This document shows positions 54,081 to 62,221 of a stretch of 64,000 bases of DNA, one piece after another. A model generated the notes under the pieces. It ran no database searches, had not been told where the DNA came from, and saw only the letters and a list, made by a program, of their open reading frames with translations. A program made the translations under genes and the position numbers. The number at the start of each line of letters is the position of its first letter. Positions within the stretch are counted from its first letter, which is position 1. Location: positions 224,594-288,593 of the forward strand of contig NZ_PDUW01000007.1 of the NCBI RefSeq assembly GCF_003545815.1. Reading direction: 5' to 3'. Source of the stretch: Pusillimonas caeni (GTDB taxonomy: Bacteria > Pseudomonadota > Gammaproteobacteria > Burkholderiales > Burkholderiaceae_B).

Positions 54081-55252
54081 TGCAGCCAGCTCCAGCCTCG
54101 CTCGGGCAGGTGCTCGGCCATGATCAACCGCTCTCCTTCGGCCACACCCTCGAGCACCTCGGCCTCGTGGCGGCTGCGCACGCCCAGCCGCACGGTCCGG
54201 TTCTGCACCCGCCCCTCATCATCCAATACGCGCACCGACTGCCGACCGTCGCGGCTTTGCAGCGCGGCCAGGGGCACGGTCGGCACCTGCTCGGCCGTGG
54301 CGGTAGTGAACACCACCTGCGCCGTCATCTGCGGCATCAGCTCGCCATCGCCGTTGTCGACATCGAAAAGCACGGTGTAGACCACCGCCGCGCTCGCCGG
54401 CTGAGCCGTCGCGCCCTCGGGCGCAGGCGCGGCGGGCGGCGTGGGCAGGACCTGGCGCACCGTGCTTTCCCAACGGCGCGGCGCCTCGTCGAAGCCGGCT
54501 CCAAGCGTGGTGAAGTACACCGGCATGCCCTCCCTGACCCGCCGCACGTCGGCCTCGGACACCTCGGTCCATACGGTCATGCTGGAAAGATCCGCAATGC
54601 GCAGGATATTGGGTGTTTGATAGGTGGCGTTCAAGGTCTGGCCTTCGCGCGCCTCGACCGACACCACGGTACCGGCCATGGAGGCGTAGATGCGGGTATA
54701 GCCCAGCCGCGCTTCTTCGGCCCGCTGGCTGGCCTGCGTCTGTTCGATGCGGGCGCGCAATTGTTCGATGCGGGCCGCTGCGAAGGCCAGTTCGGCCTGC
54801 GCCTGCTGCACGTCCTCGTCGCGCGTGGCGCCTTCCTTCGCCATGCGCTGCTGGCGCGCATGGCGCAGCCGCGCCAGCTTGTGGGCCGCCTGCTGCTCGG
54901 CCAACTGCGCGCGCAGGTCCGCCACGGCGGCGCGCCCCGCATCCACCACCGCCTGCTGCACGCTGGGATCGATCTCGACCAGCAACTGACCCTGTTCGAC
55001 CGAGTCGCCGGGCTGGACCGAAAGCCGGGTGATCTGTCCGGACACCTGCGCGCCGACGTCCACATAGCGGCGCGGCTGCAGTGTCCCGATGGCATTGACC
55101 GTGGCCCGGACATCGCGCCGCGTAATTTCGGCCACCTCGTAGCGGGGCCCGTCCGAGCCGCGCCCCCACGCCAGAATCGCCACCAATATGAGCGCCGCGC
55201 CCACCCAAAACACCCTGCGCCCCTTGCGGCGCTTCAGCACACTACTCAGCAT
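54074..55252 (-). CDS. macA: MacA-type periplasmic adaptor
   Basis: 392 residues. One N-terminal membrane helix (VFWVGAALILVAILAWG), a lipoyl-like half-motif (AIGTLQPRRYVDVGAQVSGQITRLSVQPGDSVEQGQLLVEIDP), a long alpha-helical hairpin (about residues 95-175) and beta-barrel domains. Its stop lies inside macB (7-base overlap). First gene of macA-macB-nodT. The upstream region carries both a TTACGGA-type ECF promoter and, further out, a Fur box, so iron starvation and a siderophore signal should both raise expression. Confidence 0.93.
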   Translation of the reverse strand: MLSSVLKRRKGRRVFWVGAALILVAILAWGRGSDGPRYEVAEITRRDVRATVNAIGTLQPRRYVDVGAQVSGQITRLSVQPGDSVEQGQLLVEIDPSVQQAVVDAGRAAVADLRAQLAEQQAAHKLARLRHARQQRMAKEGATRDEDVQQAQAELAFAAARIEQLRARIEQTQASQRAEEARLGYTRIYASMAGTVVSVEAREGQTLNATYQTPNILRIADLSSMTVWTEVSEADVRRVREGMPVYFTTLGAGFDEAPRRWESTVRQVLPTPPAAPAPEGATAQPASAAVVYTVLFDVDNGDGELMPQMTAQVVFTTATAEQVPTVPLAALQSRDGRQSVRVLDDEGRVQNRTVRLGVRSRHEAEVLEGVAEGERLIMAEHLPERGWSWLQW

Positions 55253-55293
55253 GGCAGCGATACGTCCCTCGAAAATTCGGCTCCTTTCAAGTA

Positions 55294-55321
55294 AGACGTT
55301 TCAGCCGGCCGATATCCGTAA
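55294..55321 (-). promoter_or_regulatory. ECF (set-3 type) promoter of macA
   Basis: Minus strand: TTACGGA, 16 bases, CGTCTTACTTGAAAGG. Differs from the fecR 3 promoter -35 by one base. No GTTACAAA element is seen 26 bases upstream. Confidence 0.65.
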
Positions 55322-55413
55322 TCCGAAGATCAGATACTTGGGCGTTCCACGCTTTCCCGGCGCGGTGGGCGAGATATGTCAGAAGGTTGGAGCGGGCAGG
55401 AAAAGCGGTATAT

Positions 55414-55428
55414 TAACAATGATTCTTA
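55414..55428 (-). promoter_or_regulatory. Fur box upstream of macA
   Basis: Plus strand TAACAATGATTCTTA within TAACAATGATTCTTATTATT: a strong Fur-like sequence close to those of fecI 1 and 2, 160 bases before macA. Confidence 0.7.
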
Positions 55429-55447
55429 TTATTGTTTAGTACCGTTC

Positions 55448-55993
55448 TCAACGCTTGTCCGCCCGCCGCTCCACGCCCAGCTTGCCCAGCGTCGCCGCCA
55501 TGTCCTCGGCCGAGGTCTCGGGGTTGACGTGCGCGTCTATCTTCAGGATGGTGCCGTCCTTGCCGATGTAGAAGGTGTGCCGCTTGGCGTAGCCCTTCTC
55601 GTGCAGCACGCCGTAGGCGCGCGCCACCGACTTGTCCTCATCGCTGAGCAAGGGAAAATCGGCGCCGGTCTCGGCCGCGAAACCTTTGTTGTCCAGCAGG
55701 GGATCGACGCTGGCCATGAAATAGGTCACGTCGTACTCGCGGATGAGATGGCCGTTTTCGGCCAGCGACTTGCACTCTATGGTGCAGCCATAGGTGTAGG
55801 CCTTGGGAAACCAGGCCAGCACCACGGCCTGCTTGCCGCGGTAATCTGACAGCCGGTGGGTGTCGCCGTCCGATCCCGGCAAGGCAAAGTCGGGAGCCGG
55901 GTCGCCCACCTGAAGCGCCGACGCGGACGCCGCGGCCAAGGCCAGGCAAGCGCCCGCCAGCACGGGCAGACTGCATTTGAATTTCTGCAACAT
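55448..55993 (-). CDS. Exported peroxiredoxin (AhpC/TSA, Bcp-like)
   Basis: 181 residues with a signal peptide ([20 protein letters not shown]). Thioredoxin fold with [51 protein letters not shown]: the peroxidatic Cys is in TYGCT and a second Cys five residues on may resolve it, as in Bcp. It should reduce peroxides in the periplasm with an exported or membrane reductant. The gene follows the DUF2157 fusion gene on the same strand after 100 bases. Confidence 0.88.
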   Translation of the reverse strand: MLQKFKCSLPVLAGACLALAAASASALQVGDPAPDFALPGSDGDTHRLSDYRGKQAVVLAWFPKAYTYGCTIECKSLAENGHLIREYDVTYFMASVDPLLDNKGFAAETGADFPLLSDEDKSVARAYGVLHEKGYAKRHTFYIGKDGTILKIDAHVNPETSAEDMAATLGKLGVERRADKR

Positions 55994-56093
55994 CGTTGAT
56001 CTCCTGGCTGATGAAGCTGTATATAAAGCGGGAGGCGCACCGCCCCGACGCGTTTCCGCACGGCAGACATGCAGTCATGCTGTGCGCCGGCGC

Positions 56094-58754
56094 TCAACGC
56101 CCGGACAAGGGCCGCAGGCGCTCGTCGAGCAGGCCGGTCAGCAGGCCGGCGCCATCCTGGTCCACGCGAAATTCGCCATAGCGCGCCCGCTCGAAACGCG
56201 CAGCCTGTCCTTCCGGAAAGAACCAGGCGTCGGTCACCACGCGCACCTGGCTGCCTCGCAGCCTGAATTCCAAGAATACATCGTCGTAGTCCGATCCGGC
56301 GGGCTGCACAGGGCTCCCGCCGCTCGCCACGTAGGCGGACTTCGAAGTGCCGTTCGACAAAGCCCGGATCGCGACCAGGCCATGCACGCCCCGCTCGTCC
56401 GGCCGCAACACCAGCAAGCCCGCGCCCCGGCGCCCGATATCCCGCCTCAGCGCGTCGGGCGCCTGTCCCAAGGCCGAGAGCGCTTTGTTGGCGACATCGA
56501 AGTTCAGGCGCATATAGTCGCCCTGCATGAGGGAGCGCGGATCGACCGGCGCCAGTTCCAGCACCACGCGTTGGCCCCGGGCCAGTATCTGCTCGCGCTG
56601 GTAGATGCCCGCGTTGGCCGCGGCCAATACGATCAGCAGGCCGGCGATCAGCCCGCCGCGCCGCCAGAAACGAGACGCCATTCCACCGAAGCGGAGCGCC
56701 GCCCCGCTCCGCCCCGCGGACGAGGCGGAACCTTCGGCATGCTCGATACCCCCGACGCGTTCGGCGCCGCCGGCGTCGGCACCAACGGCGGCGGAATGCT
56801 CGGCAGGCCCGGCCGCCGTGAAGGCAGCATCGCGCTGCGCTTTCTTCCGGTGGACGCGTCTCAACACCCAGGCCGAAGCCAGCAGCCAGGCGCCCGTCGC
56901 CCCCAGCACAAAGGACTTGTTCAGCAAGGTGGAGTCGAGCAAATAATAAAAATGCATCAGGTAAGCCAGCAAGGCCAGCACGCCGAAGCCCATCAGGCTG
57001 CGATGCCGCATGGCGAATCCTATGATCAGCCAAAGCAGGGCCAGGGACACGCCGGGCGCGCCCATCCACCCCACGGCGGCGATGGCCAGCGCCAGAGGCG
57101 CCCCGAGCCGAATCGACGGAGGCAAGGCGGGCTTGCGCCACACCACCGCGCCCAAAGCCGCGACGGGCAGCGCGGCGCAGGCCAGCCAGATCACCACGAC
57201 CGACGGGTCGAAGCGCCAGACCTGCGCGATCGAGCCGGGCTGCGGAGCCGGGGTTTGCCAGACAGTGATCTGCGCCAGAAACACCAGGGCCCAGCCCAGC
57301 GGCCGCCAGCGCCTGCCGGCCTGCTCGCCCCGGCCCAGCAGCAGCACCAGCACGCCGGCCAGGCTGAACCACCACATGCGCAGGTAGGCGGACAAGGGAG
57401 CGTCGCGCAATGCATGCCCGGCGTCGAAAAGAGCGTCCTCCCAGTTCCCGTGCGGCCACGTCATGACGGTTGCCATGCCCAGGACAAAGAAGGCCGCGAT
57501 GAAACGGAAGGCGGCATTGCCGGCCAGGACATAAAGGACCAGGCCCAGCGCCAGCAAGGCATAGACGGCCACGCCCGAACCGTCTTCGTGCAGGGCGAAG
57601 AAACTGCCGCCGCTCAGCAGCAGGCCCGCCGTCATCGATGTGAGGCCGAGCTCGCGCAGCACGTCCGCGCCGCCCCGGCGATAGGCGGCCAGGCCCGCCA
57701 GGCACAGCAGCAGGCCCGGCACCCATAGAGTCTCGACCTGGAAATCCAGAGTGATGAGCAGAAAGACGATCAGCAGCACAGCCGTGATGCCCATGGCCAC
57801 CAGACGAAAGGCGCTGACGTACCAGGGATCGTCGGCAAGCGCCCTGGCGCGCAGCAGCTGGCCCAGCTTGCGCAGCCCCATGGCCATCGCAGCCAGCAGC
57901 ACCACGACGACCAGCAGCAGTCCGGCCTCGGACCCTACCCAGTAAAGCAGCGGCAGGACCAGCAGAACGAAAGCGGCGAGCGCGGCCAGGCTGACGATGG
58001 CCAGGTCGGATCGCAGCCGTGTGTATGCCAGGTACATCGTCGCCAGAACGGCCCAGCCGAGGATGGAAATGCCGATGGGGCCGGCGCGTGAGTCGATGCC
58101 CGCGAAGGCCGCCGCCACCAGCCAGCCGGCGACGGCCATCGCCAGAATGCGCGGCCCGATGCGCCAGCCATCGTCGAAATAGGCGATGCAGCGTTCCCAG
58201 GCCGCCAGCAGCACCGCGTTCAGCAAGGCGGCCAGCAGCGCAGCGCTCGTCCAGCCGCCGAAGTCGCGCCAGATGCCGCCGTCGTGTACACCGAGATAGA
58301 GGCCCAGGGCCGTGTTGAGCACCACGGCAAAGAGCAGGCCGAGAAACACCGTGTGCTGGGTCAGCAGCCAGGGAATCAGCAGGGCCGCCCAAGCCAGAAA
58401 CAGCTGCCAGGCGTCGGCGCCGGTCTGGTAGATCTGGCCTATGAGCGCCAGCAAGGCGCCCGTCGCCACGCCGGCCAGGCCGGCCAGATGCGCCGCGGCG
58501 GTGAAATTGCGATTGCCTGCCTCGAGCCTGCCTTCGCTTCCGGGCCGCGCGCGCCATACGGCCGCCAGCACCAGCACGGCGAGCAGCATCTGCGCGCCCG
58601 CGAGCTTCTGCAGGTTGGAAGCATGCTCCCAGTTGGCAGCGACCCAGCACACGCCCGCGCTGGCCAGCAGCAGGCAGGCCAGTCCTGTACCCGCCCGATA
58701 TATGAAGCCCCGCCGGCCTTCGCCCCGGCTGCCGTCCCGCAATCCTTCGGTCAC
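56094..58754 (-). CDS. DUF2157-DUF4401-GDYXXLXY fusion membrane protein
   Basis: 886 residues from GTG 58754. N-terminal DUF2157 (GTGLACLLLASAGVCWVAANWEH and five or six helices), a middle DUF4401-like helical block of about fourteen further helices (about residues 330-640), and a C-terminal periplasmic GDYXXLXY domain (LELAPVDPRSLMQGDYMRLNFDVA). These domains are usually separate proteins in neighbouring genes. Function unknown. The length and the low-complexity linker (about residues 650-690) suggest that the two former genes were joined. Confidence 0.85.
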   Translation of the reverse strand: MTEGLRDGSRGEGRRGFIYRAGTGLACLLLASAGVCWVAANWEHASNLQKLAGAQMLLAVLVLAAVWRARPGSEGRLEAGNRNFTAAAHLAGLAGVATGALLALIGQIYQTGADAWQLFLAWAALLIPWLLTQHTVFLGLLFAVVLNTALGLYLGVHDGGIWRDFGGWTSAALLAALLNAVLLAAWERCIAYFDDGWRIGPRILAMAVAGWLVAAAFAGIDSRAGPIGISILGWAVLATMYLAYTRLRSDLAIVSLAALAAFVLLVLPLLYWVGSEAGLLLVVVVLLAAMAMGLRKLGQLLRARALADDPWYVSAFRLVAMGITAVLLIVFLLITLDFQVETLWVPGLLLCLAGLAAYRRGGADVLRELGLTSMTAGLLLSGGSFFALHEDGSGVAVYALLALGLVLYVLAGNAAFRFIAAFFVLGMATVMTWPHGNWEDALFDAGHALRDAPLSAYLRMWWFSLAGVLVLLLGRGEQAGRRWRPLGWALVFLAQITVWQTPAPQPGSIAQVWRFDPSVVVIWLACAALPVAALGAVVWRKPALPPSIRLGAPLALAIAAVGWMGAPGVSLALLWLIIGFAMRHRSLMGFGVLALLAYLMHFYYLLDSTLLNKSFVLGATGAWLLASAWVLRRVHRKKAQRDAAFTAAGPAEHSAAVGADAGGAERVGGIEHAEGSASSAGRSGAALRFGGMASRFWRRGGLIAGLLIVLAAANAGIYQREQILARGQRVVLELAPVDPRSLMQGDYMRLNFDVANKALSALGQAPDALRRDIGRRGAGLLVLRPDERGVHGLVAIRALSNGTSKSAYVASGGSPVQPAGSDYDDVFLEFRLRGSQVRVVTDAWFFPEGQAARFERARYGEFRVDQDGAGLLTGLLDERLRPLSGR

Positions 58755-58800
58755 CTTGCACCGCCTCCGTCATATAGCTGGAGGCTCATTATCGGCATCC

Positions 58801-58828
58801 TAAAGTATGGCCGCAAGCAGCCGTATAA
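58801..58828 (+). promoter_or_regulatory. Sigma-28 (FliA) type promoter of the chemoreceptor
   Basis: TAAAGTAT, 11 bases, GCCGTATA closely matches the flagellar sigma-28 consensus TAAAGTTT-N11-GCCGATAA (one change per element, spacing exact). The gene start is 70 bases downstream. Confidence 0.7.
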
Positions 58829-58897
58829 ACGTTGACCGACGGTGGATGCACGTTTCGACCTCGGCGATTGCAGAATCCTATTTCCAAACGGCTCATC

Positions 58898-60631
58898 ATG
58901 CGCAAGAACCTGCCCGTCACCGACGTCGAAACCAAAGTACGCGACAACCAGTATCTGATCTCCAAGACCGACATGAAAGGTCGGATCATCTACGCCAACC
59001 CGGCCTTCATCGAAGTCAGCGGCTTCCATCGCGACGAGCTCATCGGCAAGGCGCACAACATCATCCGCCATCCCGACATGCCTCCCGAGGCCTTTGCCGA
59101 CCTGTGGACGACGCTCAAGGCCGGCAAGCCTTGGCTGGGCCTGGTCAAGAACCGCCGCAAGGACGGCGGCTTCTACTGGGTGCTGGCCAACGCCTATCCG
59201 GTCATCGAGAACGGCGAAGTCAGCTGCTACGCCTCGGTGCGGGTCAAGGCCAGCGATGAGCAGATCCGTGCGGCCGAGACTTTTTACGCCGCCGTCAATG
59301 CGGGCCGCGCGGGCGGCTACGGCATCGTCCAGGGGCAGCGTGCACGCCGGGGCTGGCGCCGCCTGGCGGACCTGGCGGCGCTGCCCTTCCGCAACAGCCT
59401 GAGGGTCAGCATGGCCCGCATGGCGCTGGCCGGCCTGCTGGCCATCGGCGCGGGCGGCTACTTCGCCGCCGCCGGCGGTGTGCCGCAGCAGTGGCAATGG
59501 GCCCTATGGCCGACTCTAGGCCTGCTGACCGCGGGCATGCTGGCCCAGGGCTGGACCATTTCCCGCAGGGTGCTGCGTTCGGTCGAAAAGGTCGCCGAAA
59601 CCGCAAGGCAGATCTCGGCGGGCAACCTGGCCACCGAGATCAGCTATGCGAATCAGCATGACGAACTCGGCCGCCTCGGCTTCTATCTGGACATCATGCG
59701 CAAGAGCCTGATCAGCATCAGCGACGACGTCCAGGTCGGCGTCCACGCAACAGGCCATACGGCACAGATCCTGTTCGCCAACAATACGCACCTGTCCGCG
59801 CGCACCGAGGACCAGGCCTCCTCGCTGCAGGAAACGGCGGCCGCCATGGAAGAACTGACGGCCACCGTCAAGCAGAATGCCGACAATGCCCATGTGGCGG
59901 CCCGGCTGGCCGACGACAGCATGCGCATCGCGCGCCAGGGCGGCGACGTGGTGGCCGAGGTGGTGGGCACCATGGACGGCATACGCGACAGCTCGCGCAA
60001 GATTTCGGACATCGTCACGCTGATCGAGGGCATCGCCTTCCAGACCAACATCCTGGCGCTGAACGCGGCGGTCGAATCGGCCCGTGCCGGCGAGGCCGGC
60101 AAGAGCTTCGCGGTGGTGGCCGGCGAGGTGCGCAATCTGGCGCTCAAGAGCTCGCAAGCCGCCAAAGAGGTCAAGGTCCTGATCGACGAGTCCGCGTCGC
60201 GGGTCACCGTCGGGTCCGAGCAGGCGGCCCGGGCGGGCGCCACCATGCAGGAAATCGTCGACTCCGTGCGCCGCGTCACCGACATCATGGGCGAGATCTC
60301 CACCGCTTCGGTCGAGCAGTCCAGCGGGCTGGAGCAGATCAACCAGGCCATCGGCCAGATGGACGGAGTCACCCAGCAGAACGCCGAACTGGTCCACGAC
60401 CTGGGGCAGACCGTGCGCGCCCTGTCGGCCGAGGCCGAGAACCTGGGCGAAGCCATCGGCGTGCTCAACACCGGCCTGGGCAAGGAAGTCCGTCCCGCGT
60501 CGCTGGACGCGCGCGGCGTGCCGCCGCGCGCCGCCCGGCCGGAAGTCCGCCGGAGCGCCCCCGCGGCCAACGAACCCACGGCGGCCGGACCGCTGGAGCA
60601 CGCCCGGCGCCGGGCGATCGGCTCTTCATAA
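58898..60631 (+). CDS. Aer-like methyl-accepting chemotaxis protein with PAS domain
   Basis: 577 residues from MRKNLPVTDVETKVRDNQYLISKTD. N-terminal PAS (about 10-120: GRIIYANPAFIEVSGFHRDELIGKAHNIIRHPDMPPEAFADLW), with the Aer pattern that binds FAD in E. coli. Two membrane helices (about 165-215), HAMP, and the signalling hairpin (SLQETAAAMEELTATVKQN; IEGIAFQTNILALNAAVESARAGEAGKSFAVVAGEVR). It probably steers swimming according to redox or oxygen state. It lacks a clear C-terminal CheR-docking pentapeptide. Confidence 0.92.
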   Translation: MRKNLPVTDVETKVRDNQYLISKTDMKGRIIYANPAFIEVSGFHRDELIGKAHNIIRHPDMPPEAFADLWTTLKAGKPWLGLVKNRRKDGGFYWVLANAYPVIENGEVSCYASVRVKASDEQIRAAETFYAAVNAGRAGGYGIVQGQRARRGWRRLADLAALPFRNSLRVSMARMALAGLLAIGAGGYFAAAGGVPQQWQWALWPTLGLLTAGMLAQGWTISRRVLRSVEKVAETARQISAGNLATEISYANQHDELGRLGFYLDIMRKSLISISDDVQVGVHATGHTAQILFANNTHLSARTEDQASSLQETAAAMEELTATVKQNADNAHVAARLADDSMRIARQGGDVVAEVVGTMDGIRDSSRKISDIVTLIEGIAFQTNILALNAAVESARAGEAGKSFAVVAGEVRNLALKSSQAAKEVKVLIDESASRVTVGSEQAARAGATMQEIVDSVRRVTDIMGEISTASVEQSSGLEQINQAIGQMDGVTQQNAELVHDLGQTVRALSAEAENLGEAIGVLNTGLGKEVRPASLDARGVPPRAARPEVRRSAPAANEPTAAGPLEHARRRAIGSS

Positions 60632-60651
60632 GGGCCTTCGGCGGCGCCGCC

Positions 60652-60680
60652 TTACATGGGCGATGGCCAGCCGCTACAAT
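60652..60680 (+). promoter_or_regulatory. Candidate sigma-70 promoter of pcaB
   Basis: TTACAT, 17 bases, TACAAT. Transcription would begin near 60687, at the base of the following hairpin. Confidence 0.5.
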
Positions 60681-60685
60681 ACCCG

Positions 60686-60715
60686 GGCCGGCTTGCGAGC
60701 CGGCCTTCTTCTTTG
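60686..60715 (+). terminator. Hairpin with T-rich tail between chemoreceptor and pcaB
   Basis: GGCCGGCT-TGCG-AGCCGGCC then TTCTTCTTTG. It can terminate the chemoreceptor message. Because the promoter above overlaps it, it may also form the 5' end of the pcaB transcript. Confidence 0.6.
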
Positions 60716-60739
60716 TTTTCTTCCCTGCCGGAGCCCGCG

Positions 60740-62110
60740 GTGAGCGTTTCCATTTTCGACAGTTTTCTTACCACCTCCGAAATCATCCAGGTATTCGACG
60801 ACGCCCCGGTCCTGCAGGCCATGCTGCGTTTCGAAGTGGCGCTGGCCAAGGCGCAGGCCGAAGAAGGCGTCATTCCCGCCGAAGCCGCGCGTGTCATCGC
60901 CCGGCACGGCGATATCGCCGACTACGATGTGCAGGCCATCATCGTGGCCAGCCGGCGCGCCGGCAGCATGGCCATCCCGCTGGTCAAGGCGCTGACCAAG
61001 GCCGTGGGCGAGGACGACGAAAGCGCCGCCACCCACGTGCATTGGGGCAGCACCAGCCAGGACGTCATCGACACCGGCATGGTGCTGGCCACGCGCGACG
61101 CCCTGCGCCTGATCGACGGCGCCCTGCTCTCGCTGGCCGAACGCCTGCTCGACCTGGCCGATCGGCACCTGCACACACCCGTGCTGGCCCGCACGCTGAT
61201 GCAGCCGGCGCAAGTCACCAGCCTGGGCTTCAAGTTCACGACCTGGGCGGCGCCGCTGGTGCGCGCCCGGCGTCAATTGAAGTCGGCTGCCGATCGCGCC
61301 TTGCAGCTGCAGCTGGGCGGGGCCGTGGGCACCCTGGCCGTCATGGGCGACAAAGGCCCCGCCGTGGCGCGCCGCGTCGCCGCCGAGCTGGGTCTGCGCG
61401 CGCCCGACGCCGCCTGGCATACCCAGCGCGACGAGTGGGTGCGCCTGGGCCTCGAGGTCGCCGTGCTGGCGGGCAGCCTGGGCAAGCTGGCCACCGACTT
61501 CAGCCTGATGGCGCAGGGCGAGATCGCCGAACTGGCCGAACCCGCCGGCGCCGGCCGGGGCGGCTCCACCGCCATGCCGCACAAGCGCAATCCCGTGTCC
61601 TGCATGACGGCCCTGGCGGCCGCGGGCCGCGCGCCGCAGCGCGCCGCCGCCCTGCTCGCCAACATGGGCCAGGAGCACGAGCGCGGCCTGGGCAACTGGC
61701 AGGCCGAACTGGCCGAATGGCCCGGCCTGTTCATCAGCACCCACGGGGCGCTGGAAGCCATGCGCGAAGCCATCGAGGGCCTGCACATCGACACCGCGCG
61801 CATGCAGCGCAACATCGACGCCCTGCAAGGCCTGGTCTACGCCGAGGCCGTGTCCATCTACCTGGCCGGCGCCATCGGCAAGCCCCAGGCGCACAAGCTG
61901 ATGGAAGAACTCACCGGCCGGGCCGTGTCCGAATCGCGTCCGCTGGGCGAAGTGGTGACCGAGGCCGTGAGCGGCGACGCGCAACTGAACGGCAAGCTCG
62001 ACCCGGCCCAGCTGCGGGCACTGTTCGACCCGCTGGTGGCCAACGCCAATGCGGCCGAACTGGCCCGCGAGCAAATTCCGCAGCTGCGCGCCGACCTGGT
62101 CCAGGACTGA
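60740..62110 (+). CDS. pcaB: 3-Carboxy-cis,cis-muconate cycloisomerase
   Basis: 456 residues from GTG 60740 (GGAG ribosome site). Fumarase/aspartase superfamily with the signature GGSTAMPHKRNPVSC; also HVHWGSTSQDVIDTG and AWHTQRDEW. PcaB lactonises 3-carboxymuconate from protocatechuate ring cleavage in the beta-ketoadipate pathway. Next gene (112 bases on) encodes the following two steps. The protocatechuate dioxygenase genes are not in the window. The route connects to fcs, as ferulate is degraded via vanillate to protocatechuate. Confidence 0.92.
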   Translation: MSVSIFDSFLTTSEIIQVFDDAPVLQAMLRFEVALAKAQAEEGVIPAEAARVIARHGDIADYDVQAIIVASRRAGSMAIPLVKALTKAVGEDDESAATHVHWGSTSQDVIDTGMVLATRDALRLIDGALLSLAERLLDLADRHLHTPVLARTLMQPAQVTSLGFKFTTWAAPLVRARRQLKSAADRALQLQLGGAVGTLAVMGDKGPAVARRVAAELGLRAPDAAWHTQRDEWVRLGLEVAVLAGSLGKLATDFSLMAQGEIAELAEPAGAGRGGSTAMPHKRNPVSCMTALAAAGRAPQRAAALLANMGQEHERGLGNWQAELAEWPGLFISTHGALEAMREAIEGLHIDTARMQRNIDALQGLVYAEAVSIYLAGAIGKPQAHKLMEELTGRAVSESRPLGEVVTEAVSGDAQLNGKLDPAQLRALFDPLVANANAAELAREQIPQLRADLVQD

Positions 62111-62221
62111 ACCTGCGGGCCAAGGCCGAGGCATGTGGCCGGCGCTAAAGGCCGTCCTCGCCAAAGCCGCCTGGGCCCGACCGGCACTGAATCTTTTTCA
62201 TTTCTTTTTGCGAGCAAGCAC

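Noticed and set aside
22744..55252. A siderophore biosynthesis cluster
   Set aside because: No NRPS, IucA/IucC-type synthetase or hydroxylase gene is present; all iron genes serve uptake, signalling, reduction or export.
55777..58773. A 998-codon open frame antisense and out of phase to the DUF2157 fusion gene
   Set aside because: It is rich in Arg, Gly and Ala, has no domain and merely mirrors the codon bias of the real gene in another frame. The same applies to long opposite frames at 16414-17952, 41177-43537, 43554-45812 and 60674-62164.
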